Shown here: positions 22,291-37,389 of the stretch, in pieces | Layout: each line of letters starts with the position of its first letter | Position numbering within the stretch: the first letter of the stretch is position 1 | Assembly (NCBI GenBank): GCA_032173965.1 | Contig: JAVUNC010000019.1 | Location: 6,448,501 to 6,512,500 of the forward strand | DNA: 64,000 nt | Direction: 5' to 3' | Source: Sitta carolinensis | Taxonomy: Eukaryota > Chordata > Aves > Passeriformes > Sittidae | Position numbers and translations under genes: made by a program | The notes under the pieces: model-generated | Database searches by the model: none | The model's input: the letters and a program-made list of their open reading frames with translations, nothing else | Told to the model about the DNA's origin: nothing

Positions 22291-25200
22291 ATGTAGTGTT
22301 CAGTAATGATCCCACTCAAGCCAATGCCAAAAAAAGCCTCCTTGATCTCAGCAAGAGCATAAGTGAACTCATAATTCCTTCTGAAACAAACAAAACTGTT
22401 TGAACTTAGTTTTATGAAAAATAAGAGTGGTTTATATCTTTGCACGATGTCAACCATTTTTCTTTGTAAACTGTCACTGCACAAATTAAGATATTTAATT
22501 ATATGGAAAGGTTAGAAGTGTGATTACAAGCGGTGTTTGAAGTAGAGAAAGGCAAATATTTGTACTAGTTTAATCAAAAAGTGTGAACATAACACTGGCT
22601 TGGATCTTCATGTGTGGATAGCCCTGGGAATAATTGCCCTTGTGGGAGGAGGTGCTGGCCAGTGTTACAGCTTTGTTTTGTTGATAGTGCTCCCTCGGTG
22701 AATGGAACCTCCCTGAGAGAGGTGAGAGCAGATCTGCTGGCAGGAGTGCTCCCTACCTGCATCCCTGCAGGAGGATGAGGTTAGCCAGGCATCACTTGTT
22801 CTGTTTCAAATAACCCAGCTCACCTTGGCTGAAATAAGCTGGGCCTTGCTTAGGTCTCCCTAGACATCAAAGAGAAGGGCAGCCTCCAGCGTATGGGCAA
22901 AGAAGCACCAGAGGTTGTGTCATGGACAATGACCTCTCCCAGTATGCACAGATCAGGAAAAGGACATTGCTCTGCAGCCACAGTCATTCAGGGGACAAGT
23001 TTATGTGACAGTGAATTTTTCTTATGGTAGGAGAGCTGCTATGGATTAATTCAATCAATCAATCAAAGTGAAGACAAGGGCTAAAAGTACTAATTAAAAG
23101 CAAATATTTCCAATCAGAGTAAGTTTTAGCAACTCATAACTTGAAAGTAATTTGGCTGGTTTTCCCCAGTTTTTGCCAAAGTGACTAAAATAGATCTGGC
23201 AAGCTTCAGACTCAAGCAGCTTTCCAAGCCAAAGTTATGATGAAGGGATGGAAACAGGGTGCTATAACAGAAGCTAGCTTCAGCCTTAACCACGGAGATG
23301 TTTCTGCCTCCCCTTAACATCCCAAACTATGCCAAAACACACTATAGGCAAATGAAAATCATTAAATGAAATGAAATGTTTCTAAAACTTCAGTCAAGTA
23401 TTGTCATAGAAACATCAATCACAATACAGCTATATCTCAAAGCCTTTTCTTCCCCAGTTAGCTCAGAACACCAACAATTTCTGTGTGTGGTGCATCAGGA
23501 GGAAGCAAGGTCCAGCTACATTCATCACCTGGAGTCCAGCATTTGCTGCCATTACTTTCTTGGCTTCCTCCTGAAGCACAGTATTTCATTTTGGAGGCCA
23601 TGAAAACTGAGTTTCCAATTTTCCATTGGAAATTGCTAATGAAAAAGGATTTTTAAAGATGTTAAAAGGATTTGTATTTTTACAGTGAAGAGTGATAGCC
23701 ACAGTTCTGTGTTCTTAAAAAAAGACATCGGCAGTTACCAGCTGTTCTTTTGTCTTTTCCAACAAAGTGAAGATTTTCTTCCTTGACTGAATAAGGAGGG
23801 AAGTGGTGAGTGGATATATAATTAGCTTCCAGCTATGGCTAACACAGCTCTACACAGCAGCAATCCTACAGTTACTAATCTCACTGCTGTCTCCTACAGG
23901 AGGAGAAAATGAGGCTGGGCCGAGGTCTCTGAACCTCATCCTCCCTCTGGTCAGGGACACTGACAGACCTGGGGTGCAGAGCCACAGGATATTCAGTTTA
24001 TTGCTCCAGTTTGCTTCAAGGCCTTTGCTAAGACTTAATTCCCTTGCCCTGCCGTAAAAATGATAATAATAGAAAGGTCTATGATTCACAGTTGAAGCAC
24101 TGTATCTTGCTTAAGTTAAACAAGTACCTAAGTGCTCTGCTGAACTGGGGCCAAGGGTGGATTACTGAGAAAGCTGGGCAGTTTTCCCATCTCCAGCCAG
24201 TTCACCAAGTAGCGTCAGGCTAATCATGGAGTTTTCTGGGGCTTAGTTTCCTGCACATGTTTATCATAGGGTATCTATTCTGACTGGTAAAGATAAGGAG
24301 ATAATGAAGGAACATTAAAAACTTCGGAACATGGAAAAGGGGAAAGTACTGTAGAGAAAACAGGCTTCTGCATATTGGATTTACGTTGCATGTTACATTC
24401 TCCTTATGACTTTTCTTTAATTTCTGGACTTTATTCAGTATTTGTGAAAAAAACATTAGGCAGCTTATTAACTGAGAGCCCACCTCCACTTTAAATGGCA
24501 AGAGAGTAGTGTGAATCCCACCAGAACCAGTGGAAGATCCAGCACTGCATGCAACCAGCATTCCAGAGCTCTAGCTGTGTTGCCTTCAAGCAGCCTCATC
24601 ATCCTGGCATCACTGGCCTGCTGCAGGATGTAAATCCAGCAAATTTTGTTTAGGCTGTTTCCTTCATGCCATACAGCAGCCTGAAAAACTTACTCAGCCC
24701 TCTTTGGATTGGCTTATTAAAAGGGAAATGAAACGATATCTTTGTCAGTCGGTGCCTGACCTGCATTGGGAGAGTTTCTTCTGATCAGATATGGAGCTTT
24801 TAAGGCTGTTTTACATTTCTCTGATTCCTACCTGGCAGAAAATGGCTAGAGAAAGGGCAAGAGTGTTACTGTGGAGAGCTTTTTATTGATATGGGAGAGG
24901 CCTGGTTACCACATAATAGTTTGCAAGAACAGGCTTTCCTTTTAACACTTTTTTCTACTTGGAAATATATATTTAGTTTTGCAAAGTTAGAGCAAAATAG
25001 CTTAGTGTATTGAATTGCAAAAGAGCTATCCTGAGTACATATGTTTACTGTATCTTTTGATAAAGAGGAAATTAGCATTAAAAAAATCTTTACTAAGAAC
25101 GGATTGTGCCAGAATATTAGTTTTGTAGCATAACAAACAGACAGGAAAATAGAAGCATGCTAATCCATCCTGTGCAAGTTAAGAGCTGAGGTAGGGTAAT

Positions 25201-28200
25201 CTCCATTAACAATTGCTACCTGATGTTATAAACACAATTGTGGAGACTTTAGTACCACATTAGAGCATCGAGTGTGAACCCAGAACACACCGATGCTACT
25301 TTTTGTGGGTCTTGACCTACAGATTAGCTCTTTTTTCTTTATAATAAGTGGCCATATTTTGTTTATCCATAGATAAAGCAGCACTGTAGCATACTTCTGC
25401 TTCTGTGACCTCCTCAAAACCTTTTTGCAGGCATTTCCTGATTCACAAGTTCTGCAGATTTAGAACTAAAACAGACAGAAGAGCAGTGTGTATTGGCAAT
25501 ATTTCCTTTTTCTCTTATACACACATGGGTCAGTCTAAAAGGAATTAGTGTAGACCAAAATAACTCTTTTGCTTGGGTCCCCTGTCTGCAAGGACAGAAT
25601 TCCCAAGTTCTAATCTCACCCCCAATTTTGACTTCACTTTCTGTGCATATAAGGTGTGAGGTGTCTGGGTCCAACATGCAGGCAAAGGATACCTGTGGGG
25701 AATAAGCTGTTTTCAACTCCCCCTGCATGACTGTGGATTTGAAGGCTAAATTTTTTGCCTCTGTCGTGGTAAGTGAAGGGGAAAATCCAGACAACCAATA
25801 TAAGAAATGGAAATACAGTCAATGGGGAGGGACTGTGGAAAGGAGGTTGTAACTAGGAGGTATCCCACTGAATTGCTTTCAAGACCCACCTTCTCATCTT
25901 TACTGGGAATGCACAGGAGAACAAGCAATACAAGCCCATTCTGGTGATTTCCAACCATGGAAAAGGTCTCCTGAGCTGTTTGCCAGTTGATAAAGCAACC
26001 CATCTTTACCTGACACAAGGCTGCAGGTGAGGAATTGGTTAAGTAAAAACTGTTCCTTGTCATCTCCTCCAGGGTAGGATGTGTGGGAAAATCTTAATCC
26101 TGACAGACAGCAAATCCAGGGTTTGCCAGACCTTAGCTGAAAACAAACTGTTTAGAGAAGACTTAATTCAAGGTCAAATAAATATGACAGAAAGAGAAAA
26201 TCCAAAAGATAAGTATGATATTTAAGCCATAACTCAGTTGCAGGAAAAAATCCACAACACTACAAATGCAGGCAGTGCCCACTAAAGGCATTGTTCAGCT
26301 AGGAAGGAGGTTGGACCTGGAGCTGATGAAAAAGGATATGATTTATCCCTTACAGTAACAACACTAAAATTTTTCATCAAATGATAAAAAACTTTAATGC
26401 ATGAATTACATCAAAGTGGATACTCAATCAAGAGCAATAAGTCTGTTGCTTAGAGAGAGAGAATACATGGTGTGTAATGATATCACTGAAGACTATAGCT
26501 TATGTGTTTAGGTATGTCAGCTGTCCAGCTGCACTTAAGTATCTTTCAGCATATCCATTACATTTGCGTAGGATATATGTAAATTAATATGTCCTTAACT
26601 CATACCTATTTCTGTATGCAGAGATGCAGTATGCATGTATATACATGTATACATACGTAGGTATGATATAAGCACATATTCATTCAGAGCATTGTAATAT
26701 AGTTAAAAAACACTGCCAAAAATGTGCACCATCTGTTTTCAATCAAAATAGCCAATTTCAGAGGAAGGGAGTGTTGTCTGGTGATCAGAGTGGGGGAACT
26801 AAAGAGTCCATACTCATGGATTCCATTCCTGAATCTGCCAGGACTTGGCTGCACGGTTTTGACAAGATCTGTGACTCCTGTGTACCCTGGTTTCCCCATT
26901 TGCAAAATGGAGCAGTATCTACTCCTAGAATGTTGCAGTGGAAAACAAAATTAATATACGCTTGGAAAAATACGGCAGTTCTTGTTATGTCACCATGGTA
27001 TGTTTGAAGAGTGAAATTTAATTGAAAAATACAGTACAAGTTTTGTTTTAGAGGCATACATGGAAGCTGAGTGTATAATTACAGCTATTTGTAAACACTT
27101 AGGTTGCCTAATTTTTGAATGATAGTACCTGTAATAAAATTAATGGGGGGAAAATGGTGCTCAACACTTTATGAACCCAGCCAGTCCTGTAAAAGTTTTC
27201 ACACTCTATTGAACAGGGTTTCCACGGTGACAGCTGTACACCAGTGAGTGAAAAATGTGCTGTACCTAATTTTTGTCCTGAAATAGGAAAATACAAGTGG
27301 GTATTGGGATTTTCTGGCAGGTTCCATGCAGAGAAAGCCTAGCTCCACTGAAGACAGTTACAGTACTCCTATTAACATAACTAGGACAAGATTTCACCCC
27401 ATCCACTTCCTTAGCTTCACTGCATCCCTTTCAGGAATACAGCAGGGATTGAAATGCCCATCCCACAGTGCTTCCTCTTGGGATGTTGGCACTGTGGCAC
27501 AGGACATTGTCCTTCCTCTGCTCAGTGGGTGGTGCAGTGTTGGCCCCAGGTGGGTTTGGTGGGAGTGTGCCAAGTGTCACAGTGGGCAGAACACTGAGGG
27601 TGCTCCAAGCTCCTGTTCTCCCACCACCCTCACCTGTCAACTCTCACACTCCTTGGCTTCCCCTGTCATGTGTACATCTGTGGGGTGTTAAGGCTGTGCC
27701 TTGCCTCTGGAGAGAAAGATCAGAGGTGCTTTCTGTTGGCATGAGAAACACCACAGAGCAAATTCAACAAATGCAGCAGCTGCGTAGTGTTGGGAGAGGA
27801 AAAGGAGCAGTGTTTGGATGTCAGGGTTTGCCTGGCTGACAGGACCAGAGTGGCAGTGAGAGAAATTGTGTGTGCTGAACGCTGCTCATGTGTGCTGCAA
27901 ACTGAGGCATTCAAGTATGTGATAAGTATTTGATGTAAATATGAATGTATTTCAACATCTGTGTCTGTCACGGAGAGAAATGGGCTGAGCTTGTTTGGTT
28001 TGGATGTTTTTGACAGCTGCTGTTCCCCAGGTTGCACCTCATATCTCAATAGTGCTGTTGCTTAAGTGCAGCTTCAAAAGTACATTTAGATCTTACAATG
28101 CACACACCTAAAATGAGCCAGTTGCCCATCTAAGTGAGCTGGTACAGTGACACGTGATAAAGCAAGAAAAAGACAAGGCAATTTGAATCTCACAGCTGTT

Positions 28201-31200
28201 AAGTGGATTGACAGGTTTGTCACTCAAAGAAATACATTTACCCAAATGAATGAGGACAATGTGCAACAAAAGGTTACACTGGAGACATGAAACAGTTGAT
28301 TCAAACACCACTTTGGGAGAATTGTATCTCCATGTCTGAGATCTTAAAAGCTATCATTGTTTGTCTGTATCTGTAAACATATCTGATCTTTGAATCCCAC
28401 CTGATACATTTTAAAGAGAGGGTGTATTCATGTAGTGCCCAGGAAATGCTTTGTAAATTCATCTTTCAAGCCTCTTTCAAGCCTGTGGAGAGTTTCCATC
28501 ATATATATGAGGGTTTCCATCATAGTTATGTGTCACCCTCATTTTCAGCTGCCTTTAGTCAGAGCGTTGAAGATAACAAACTTGTTAACCAGGATGAACT
28601 CTTCAGTTTTCGAACTTTTGTAAAATGAGATTCCTCTCTAAAGGAGGTACAATTACCAGCCAAATGAGACAGCAGCTTCTAATTTCAGACTACTAGTGAC
28701 ACAAAGAAGCAACCAGGGAGAAAGGAGGGTAGGGCCTGGTGGGAGAGGATCTAAATTCTGCCTTTTCTTTGTGATAGTCTGTACCTGGAGGGGAGAGGGG
28801 GAGATAAATCTCTCATGTACAATAAATAAGAGCAGTTCATTCCATCAATTCATGCAGTAGACTCATTCAAATGCTCTGGAGGCTCTTCTTATGCAGAGAA
28901 TTATATTTTGGGAAGAGAGGTTTTGATCTTATGGCCCATTTGTTTTTCTGACTCTCCACTGTGACTTCTAGCAGGGAGGCATGAAATAAGAGGGTATTGC
29001 CAAATGAGTATCAGCCAGTTCTGGGGCCAGGGCCAAGAGGCAGTGATAGGGAACTCATGAAGAGTGCTGCCTCTTGGCATGCCCCACGTGGAGGGCAATG
29101 GATTCCTGGGTCTGACCTTGAGCAGTCAGGAAGAGAATGAGGAGGCTGAGCCAGGCAGCCCAGCTCCCTGCAGAGGCCACAACCCTGGTGCAGAGCAGGG
29201 CTTGCTGTAGGTTAGCAGTCACTTCCACCAAACCAGGGCAAACAGAGTCTGGCATAGCCTGGCTTGGAAGGCCTGCTGGGTTGCCTTGTTTTCGAGGACA
29301 CTTGTCTGACCCAAATAACAAGGATTGTGCACTGCCAAATGCACTGGACATGTCAACAAATGCATAAAAGTGGTTGGTTTACCACCAGACTGAAAAAATA
29401 TTTAGAATCTGAAAGACAATAAACAGCAGATTTTTCCCCTGTCATGCCAAAGAATATGATTTTTAAATTATGTATCACTTCCTAAACACAAAAATTGTTC
29501 CACCGTCTGTTGGCAATAGTGTTCTCAGGAATTTATAATTGAACAAACTTCATTTTGTTTTGTAATACCTTTTCACCATATTAAGGGATTATTCCTGACA
29601 GTGCCAAAAAGAGCCTCATGACTTCAGTTCATGCAGTCTTCCCTTCAGAGGAGGAAAAGTGACAAGAATAACTTACTTAAATTCTTTATTCACGTAAGAT
29701 AAATGCAGTTTGTCAATGACTTTTTGACTGTGGAATTCTGCAGGTGTTCCAACCTGTAAGGCAGCATTACCAGCATGTGAGTTGATATGGATCATAGAAT
29801 GGGAGATGCTCTTTAATGTTTTACATATAAATACTCCACACTGCCATTACCATTCTTAGGCAGATGTGACACAGTGCAATGGTCTGACGTAGTGAACAGC
29901 TGTTGTGTCATTGTTTGGAACATGAGGTCATCACAATACACCACAATATTTTCTTCTCAAGGATTGAATTCAGCTAGTATACATTGATCTTTTTTCCCAG
30001 TTTCTGCTGCTTTCTGTGTCAAGCTCTCTCACACATGAAGTGCAAAAGCAGGTCTTGACGTGAGCAATGCCTGGTGCTACAGCAAAAAGTAGCATATGTG
30101 ATTTGAGTCTCATGTGGGAATCAATATCCAGCTCCTGCTTTTGTTTTTTATCCATTCCTCAGTGTCTGGACTGTGGCAAAATACCTCTCAGGTGAGACAG
30201 AGGAGGACGGGGGCTTCTCTATGTCAGACATGAAACTTCTGCTGTTATTACAGAGAAAATGGAACAATCTGCAGTGAGAGTGCCGGCGCACTCCAAACCA
30301 CAGCCCTCCTGGACTTCTTCTTCCAAGTTTGATGGGGATCCAGATGCAAAGGAACTTTTCCAAAAAAACAGACCTTGGCTCTCAGTGCTTCATGCTGCAG
30401 AGAATTATGCACTTTCTGAAATTTTTTCTTTGAGAACATTTGTTTTCCCGATGGTGTTACTTCATGGACTGTATTTACTTTTTCCATTTTGTTCATAGTT
30501 ACCAGTGTGTCTATTTTCATAGTCATGCTCTAGAAACAGAAGTTCCTTTCCCTCTCTCCACTAATCCTTGTAACCCTCACCAAAGGTAGGGGCAGAAGCC
30601 AAAGCTTAACACCTAATTTGGATAATGACTCCTGCCCACCATGTCCTCCTCCCACATCACTCTCCCCGTTATTACATTACTTATACAGAGTGAAGTGCTA
30701 ACGGGCGCTTTCTAAATGCTTTGAAAAACACCCTCATGAAAGAAGCCAAGTAAGAAAACAGAACGTTTGGCGCCAGTAATGGAACACAAAACCTTTTACC
30801 TTCGCCCATGGGTTTGAATCTAACCCAGCTCAGTAACAGCCCAGGTTGTTAACATGTCAGGGTCATGTGGTAGTCTGAAATAGTTCAAGTTCTTAGTCCA
30901 TGTTATCAGGTTTGGGACACAGAACCCTGGACTCCATGCTTGGTCTTGAACTGTTCTTATTCTCAGGGTAATGTGGTTGGCTAGCTAGAAACAGTCCATG
31001 CATTTAGCCTGTTTTCCAGCAGAAAATCTTCCCCATCAAAGAAACAGTCAGGACAACTAGCCTCATCACATTGGCCATACAGGTGGCAGGGAATTTAATA
31101 AGACAGTTCCATCTTTTAGAGGCAGAGGAAATATGCTGCATGCGGCGCCAGGAAGCACAGCAGCACCCTGGAGTTAGTAAGGAGACTGGGACAAATGAAC

Positions 31201-34200
31201 AGCACTTCCAGGAGATCCTGGCTTTTGAAAACTATGTCAGTTAGTGCTTTTTCTGTGGAATATAATAGGGGGAATTTTTTTAAGACCCTTGTCTTTTCTA
31301 AAGAAGCTGACAACATTAGAGTTATTACCCAACAAGCTGCTGCTGCTGTGCAGCACAAGTGTCCCCTTTGGACAAGGCTGTCCTGGAGTGTCTTTGCATC
31401 TGGATTGCTGGGAACTCCTGTGGAAATGTAGAGACTCAGATGTGTGTCTAAACACAGAGGAGTCCCAGGGCAGAGCAGGGAGTCAAGCCCAGTCCTCCAC
31501 AGTGTTTTGGGCTCATCAAAGTAGTCTGGGAGCCCCATGGCCCAAACAACACCAGTGCTGAGGATGCTCAAGGTCTCACAAAAAGGGACTTCAAACCAAT
31601 GTGAAACACATCTCAAGCTTGGATTTCAGAGTGTTAGATTCACTTTATTTTGTGTTTCCAGCAAGAACTACCTGTCAATAATAGACCTTTCTAGTCTATG
31701 AATATTCCAGTTGTGTCAGCTTCACACAGCTTTTCTTTTCCATACCTGTCTTATTTGTGAACATAGCACAGGCCTTCCCCAAAGAATTTTATTGGAGAAA
31801 GAGTTCATACCAGCATTTTTGCCCCATTTGCAGGTACTTTACCATTGTCTAGAGCCAGAGCCAAAGCAGTGCAAGGGAAGGAAAGGTTGATATGATCTGC
31901 ATTTTAGCAGCCTTGGACGATGTCTTTCTCATTCAAGGAGCAGCTACATATGTTCCTGAATGTCCTGCCTCCTGCATTAAGAGGCCTGGTCCCTTACAGA
32001 CCAATTCTCACTCTCCTGTAGATTCTTTGGTATTCCCATGAAGTGCCTTTTTTCATGATGGGAGAGACCTAATAAAGTCTTTATTTTGACCAGCTTTGCC
32101 ACAGCTTACTCTCTGTGAATGCTTTGTCCAGTTTGGTTGAAATTGTCTGCTGGATTAAAAATGGACATCCAAGCAAGGCATCTAGTCTGATTTCCCTTGT
32201 TCCCTTTACAATAGACACTAAACCAGGATGGGACTGTAGTATTTTTCTTCAAAAGGACAGAATTTGATTTCAGCTTCATGCTCCATATAATATATATGAG
32301 CAGCTCGGGAGCAACTCCAATTAAACAAAATGTTTCCTCTGCGTAATGATCCATTTGCAACGGTAATTTGTCAGTATTAACATTTAGACTTTATTTCCAG
32401 AACCCATGTTTTAATGGATGATTAATCTTGAACATGATTAAAATAATTGCGTGTAACATTTTAACTGACTTTGCCAGGTGACAAGAAATTTGTGAATGTC
32501 CAATTCCCATCAGAGTTTCAAAATGCACTCACTGTTTCTACAACTCCAAAACAATCTTAAATAATAATTGGAAAATGTCAGCACTAACATCTATCAGCAC
32601 AGAAATCATCTTTAACAATGTAATTAGTTATGCCTTAACACTTTTTCAGGAGATCTGGAAGCAGGGCTATTTATCACATGTGGAGTCCACATTTGCAAAA
32701 TCTCTCAATATTAGAACCCTAGAAAGCAGTTTGTGTTCTATATTTCAGGTTATGGCTCTGAGAGTTCAATCTTCCTTTATTTTGCAAACTCTTTGGACTT
32801 TATATGTTCCTTTCCACCTCTCCTTGTGCACTGCTTCCCTGAGCAAGTTGTTATTCAAGTCTCCCAAAGCAGAATGTTCACATAGGGCTGATTTGAAAAC
32901 CATATTTAGAGCATATTATCCTAATTATTTATCAGTTTTCATGATCAAGAGCTCGAGACTTCTGTACAAGTTCTTTGAAAGCACAAATCTTGCTAGTCCT
33001 GAATTTTTATGATCTTTGGTACAATTGTAGCCTTCAACTCTTATGCTATCAGTGAAGTGTGATTTTCCTTCTGTCCTCTTGAGCTTCACAGAAGATAAAA
33101 TCCCAGTCCTTTTTTATGTTAAGCCCTTGTACTGCTGTGTTTTGCAGGACTGGGGGCAGAGGATCTAGGATTGTGGATCCTCTGTGGTCACCTCTGACTT
33201 CACTGAGTTGGCATAATCCACAGTGCCTGCTGCTCTGTCTTGGGCAAAACTTTGATCAGCACATTTGCCGATATAGCTGAATTTTGGTTTGACACCTTGC
33301 TGATCCCTGCTGAACTTTCAAAACAGTGTATGAGTCATAAACTGTTCTCTCTAAGGTAAGCCTCACTGGTTTAGGAGTTATAAAAGAATCCTGTCATTTT
33401 TAAAGGACAGAATTTTTCTTTCATTCTCTCTTCCCTTCCAGACACTCTCTCTGTTTATTTTTCATTCTGTCCCAAACCTTCTTTGTTTATATCCTGCATT
33501 TTGGACATTGCTTTCTTCTCCTTCATCTTACTGCTCTTTTATTCCACACCATTTCTCTGGACAAGGCGAGCGAGATCTGGAAAGAATCAGACATTTACAC
33601 TGATAATGTTCCAGCCAGATTAGCAAATGTTTGGAAAAGATCTCATGCTTTGGGCACCAACTTCTGTCTGATTGGGGTAAAACATTTTAGTGACTGGGGT
33701 TACTGCTGGATAGAGGCTTTTTTCCTTTATAGTATCTGGTGCTAGTTATTATCAAAGACAGATTGTTGGACTATGTGGACTGACACTGGGCTAGTCCAGT
33801 CTGGCAGTTCTCATCTCTGTGTGAATGTGAATCCAAACACATTTCAGTCTAGAATGGGTGTTCTTTTTGATGCATACGGGGTAAATAATGAGGTATACTC
33901 AGTAAAATTAATAGGCTGCAAGCAGGAGCTGGTGATGTCTGTATCCCTGTATACTTGCTGAACTGAATCCCCAGCTCCACTGGAAAAGAACAAGCCACAG
34001 AGCTTTCCACATATTTTAAAATATATGTAATCACAAGCAACAAAGACTTAGCGGAATGCTTCAGTCATCTGGGTTGAGACACAAGACAGGGTTAAGTTTA
34101 AAGCCCAGACAATACACTTGCAGCTAACTTTTTGACCTCATTCTATATGTGGATTTTCTCCATTGCAGAATCCGTGTCATGAGGCTGAGAATGCCAATAC

Positions 34201-37200
34201 ACTTTTTAGATGTGGAGTTGATCCCTTAAGCACTTATCTAGCTGAACTAGAATAATTGCTTCCTTTCCTCTTGTACTGCTTCAAGGCATTTTTAGACGTA
34301 TCTTAGTGTTTCTGTTGACCAGAGCAGGAAGCCATACAGCAAGTTGCAGCCAGATTTCAGGGACTAAGCTGATTAACGCTGGTGAAGCTCTAATGCAAAT
34401 CCCATCCCATTTAATTCCTCAGCTCGCCTCCACACTGCGTCGTATTCTGTCCACAGACACAGTCCTACATTACTAAGTGACACAACACCACCAGCAGCCC
34501 CACATAAATCTTGCAGAGCTTGGGGCTGCCAGTCACACTGCACAGTTTTGAGGTAAAATTTCCATCTTAGCACACGGGCCAAACAAATGACATGCGATGT
34601 TCAAGTCACTCAGAGCTTTGCAGGGCAAAAAGGGTTCATGTTTTGCAAAAGGGAACTTACTGTGGGTGATTTCAGGGTCTGCTGAAGTGTGCTAACTTAT
34701 TGTATTACCTGGATAATGAATTAATTAATGTTGTAATATCAACTGTGTGTGTGTTTATTTGTGTTTATAGGTGCTCACCTACAGCTACACAGAAGTGTGC
34801 TCCAATGTAAAAGCCAGTCTGATGATACTGGTCAGAATAATATTGAACTGCTAGAGAAATAGAAATCATGGGATTTCTCCTGTTTCCAGGTATGATAATC
34901 CTTTTCTTGCAAAGACCTTCTAAGATGGCTTTTAGCTGCTAGCACAGTAAGGAGGAAAACATGACAGAAAAAAGCCCCTTCTGCTGACATCTCTACATCC
35001 ACATCAATATAAATTAAGTAAGAGTTCAGCTTCAAGCTGTTAAAAAGATTGTTAGGCCCATGTTTAATAGAAAGACTGATGTTATAGTCTGATTTTGACA
35101 AAGTTCAGGTTAATACCAACCAGCTGAATTCCACAGCCATTGGCACACCTCTGGGAGCTGCATATTCACAGACAGTGACAGTTTGACCTCATCCAATGTA
35201 TGTATTTGATCTAATGCACTGGAGGCCATCTAAAAATAGAGTTCTGGAGGGGAGAATAGATAATACTCCTGAGCCACAGACCAACCAAAAGCAGCTCTCC
35301 TTCCAGTCTCTTTTCTCTGTATGAAGCTTCAGCTCAAACTTTCTTACAGTAAAAAAATTGCTTTTATCACAGATTCCCTCAGAATAGATAACTTCACTCT
35401 TAATAAGTCCAAAAGAAAATTTGTCAGCCCTTCATGAATTACCAGATGTTGGAAAAATGATGGTGTGTCATTTCCCTGAACAAACATTCTTGGCATTTAT
35501 GCATTTCCTCCCATATCTCTTTAAAAAATGATTGTGTGTAAATTTAGTGCTGACAAAACTGAGGGCCTGGGAGAAAATGTATTACTCATTCATTTTGTAA
35601 TTTTACTTGGTCAAGGCATGGAATTTTTGTTTTCTGGGAAGTTGACACTGAAATACTACTTTTCATTCCAGTTCAGAATATTAAAGAATAAGTATTACCA
35701 CAAAGCAGAAAATCCAAAATGGCATTTAGACACCCCTTTATTTGAAAATGTCAAGGTGTAGTGTTTCTTTCACAATGTTTTTAGTTTTCATTACATGATA
35801 TGAGCACTGATGGAAACTTGCTTTTAGATCAAGTGCCACTCCCATATACTGGGCTAGGAAAGTTCATATATTTCATTCAATACTAAAGAGGATCTGGCAC
35901 TTTAGTGTTGAAAATGTGTGGTTTTTTAAAAAGGTGTTAAATTAGCATTCTTCATTTATTCACAATCATATGCAATCTATCAGTTCTATGCAAAGGTGCC
36001 AGTGATAATGAGTAATTTGTATGGGCATGGCTATTGAAATTAAATAATTTTAACCCCCCTTATTTTTCATATAAAATTTTTAAAATGTCAAAACAAACAC
36101 ATTTCCTTTACTGCATTTCCTTAAAAATCCTAAGTGTAATCAATTGAACTTCCCATGTAACAATATAGTGGCTCAGAAAATACTTTTACAATTAGAAAAA
36201 GTTACTTGAAATGTCTGTTTCAATAAAAAGGTCAGGTAGTTGTCATCGCTGTATTTCTAGAATTCTGAGTCCAAACAGATGGTTATTGGTTATGAAGGTT
36301 ATTTCCATTCATATAATTCCCACATGGTTATCTGCAAGATTACTTCTCTCAGTAGTGGTATTTTATTTCTAATTTCCACAGCGAGATGAAACAATTAATT
36401 TACATGGATGATGGACTTCAGTCAATGAAACCTCAGTTGTCTCATTCCAATTCCTCATGTATAGAACAGAGATATTGAAACATTGTCTATAAAATGAAAA
36501 ATATACCCATGATTCACCTATACTGCAAAATGATTGAACAAAATAACTCTCTGGGAACCAATGTACCATTACCCTCTTTGAGAATGTCAGTCATTTTCCT
36601 CTCTGGGTTGTGAGCCTGATTTGCAGAGGGGTCAGGGCAGCAAAACCTGTGTGGCTCTGCCGGTTCTGTAATGTGCTGGCAGAACCATCAGTTGTAAAGA
36701 GAATTACTCTGTCTTCACTGAAGGAGGCATAACATAGTGACAGAAAGGAAGCAGAGCCAAGAGGGCAAGTGATAGGCATGGCTGTTTTTCATGTGTGTGT
36801 GAATTTCTCTGCCATGTGATTTTGCACACTGCATAACTTTAAAAAGTTGTATGTCAGAGAGAACCCCAGCTCGTGAATCCTCAACTTCTTCTAGCAGTCA
36901 TAGAAGAAAAGTAAAGTTAATGGACCACATTTTGTTCTCCGTTAGAAGTCACTACACTGGAGTTTCCACTGGTAAAACCAAGGCTACTGTACCTTTGTCA
37001 GGGTTTAAATTGTTCTCATATATTTATGGTATCAATTTGGATTTATTTTCATTTATGAAATTGATTTGAAAGGATGCTTTGAATTGAATAATTTGAAAGA
37101 TTAGAGTAGAGCATTTATCCTTCATCTGAAGCTGAATCAGCAATTCTGGTGTGCTGATTACATCTCGGAAATCCTTCATGCCATCCCAACAGTGCCCTGC

Positions 37201-37389
37201 ACTCATGCAGTGGATGTGCTTGATGTGGGTCAATGGTTGGCAGGGGAGCGTGGCCATCCAGGTGCTGTCCTGATGCCATGTGGCACGTTTGGCAAGGAAC
37301 TTACCACCTTTGGTGTACCATTTGTGCATCTTTGAAACAGGTTTTCTTATCTTGTATAAGGGTATAATGATGTGTGGATGAGAGAGAAT
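22291..37389. other. Intergenic stretch without recognisable genes
   Basis: About 15 kb of AT-leaning, CpG-poor sequence. The open frames are below 170 codons, overlap on both strands and show no motif I recognise. Local features are a (TCAA)4 repeat at 23051-23066 and a 14-bp perfect palindrome within an alternating TA/TG stretch at 26634-26647. No CR1 copy, tRNA or processed gene copy was recognised. Confidence 0.6.
23051..23066 (+). repeat. (TCAA)4 microsatellite
   Basis: Four uninterrupted TCAA units. Confidence 0.85.

Noticed and set aside
29787..29803. Possible CR1 tip (ATCATAGAATGGG)
   Set aside because: Only about 13 bases resemble the CR1 end; the following sequence does not continue the CR1 3' UTR.
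30805..30825. GGGTTTGAATCTAACCC resembling a tRNA T-arm
   Set aside because: There is no A-box, anticodon arm or acceptor stem at the required distances.
31116..31616. 166-codon minus-strand frame
   Set aside because: Cys/Leu/Ser-rich with no recognisable domain; overlapping plus-strand frames are equally open.
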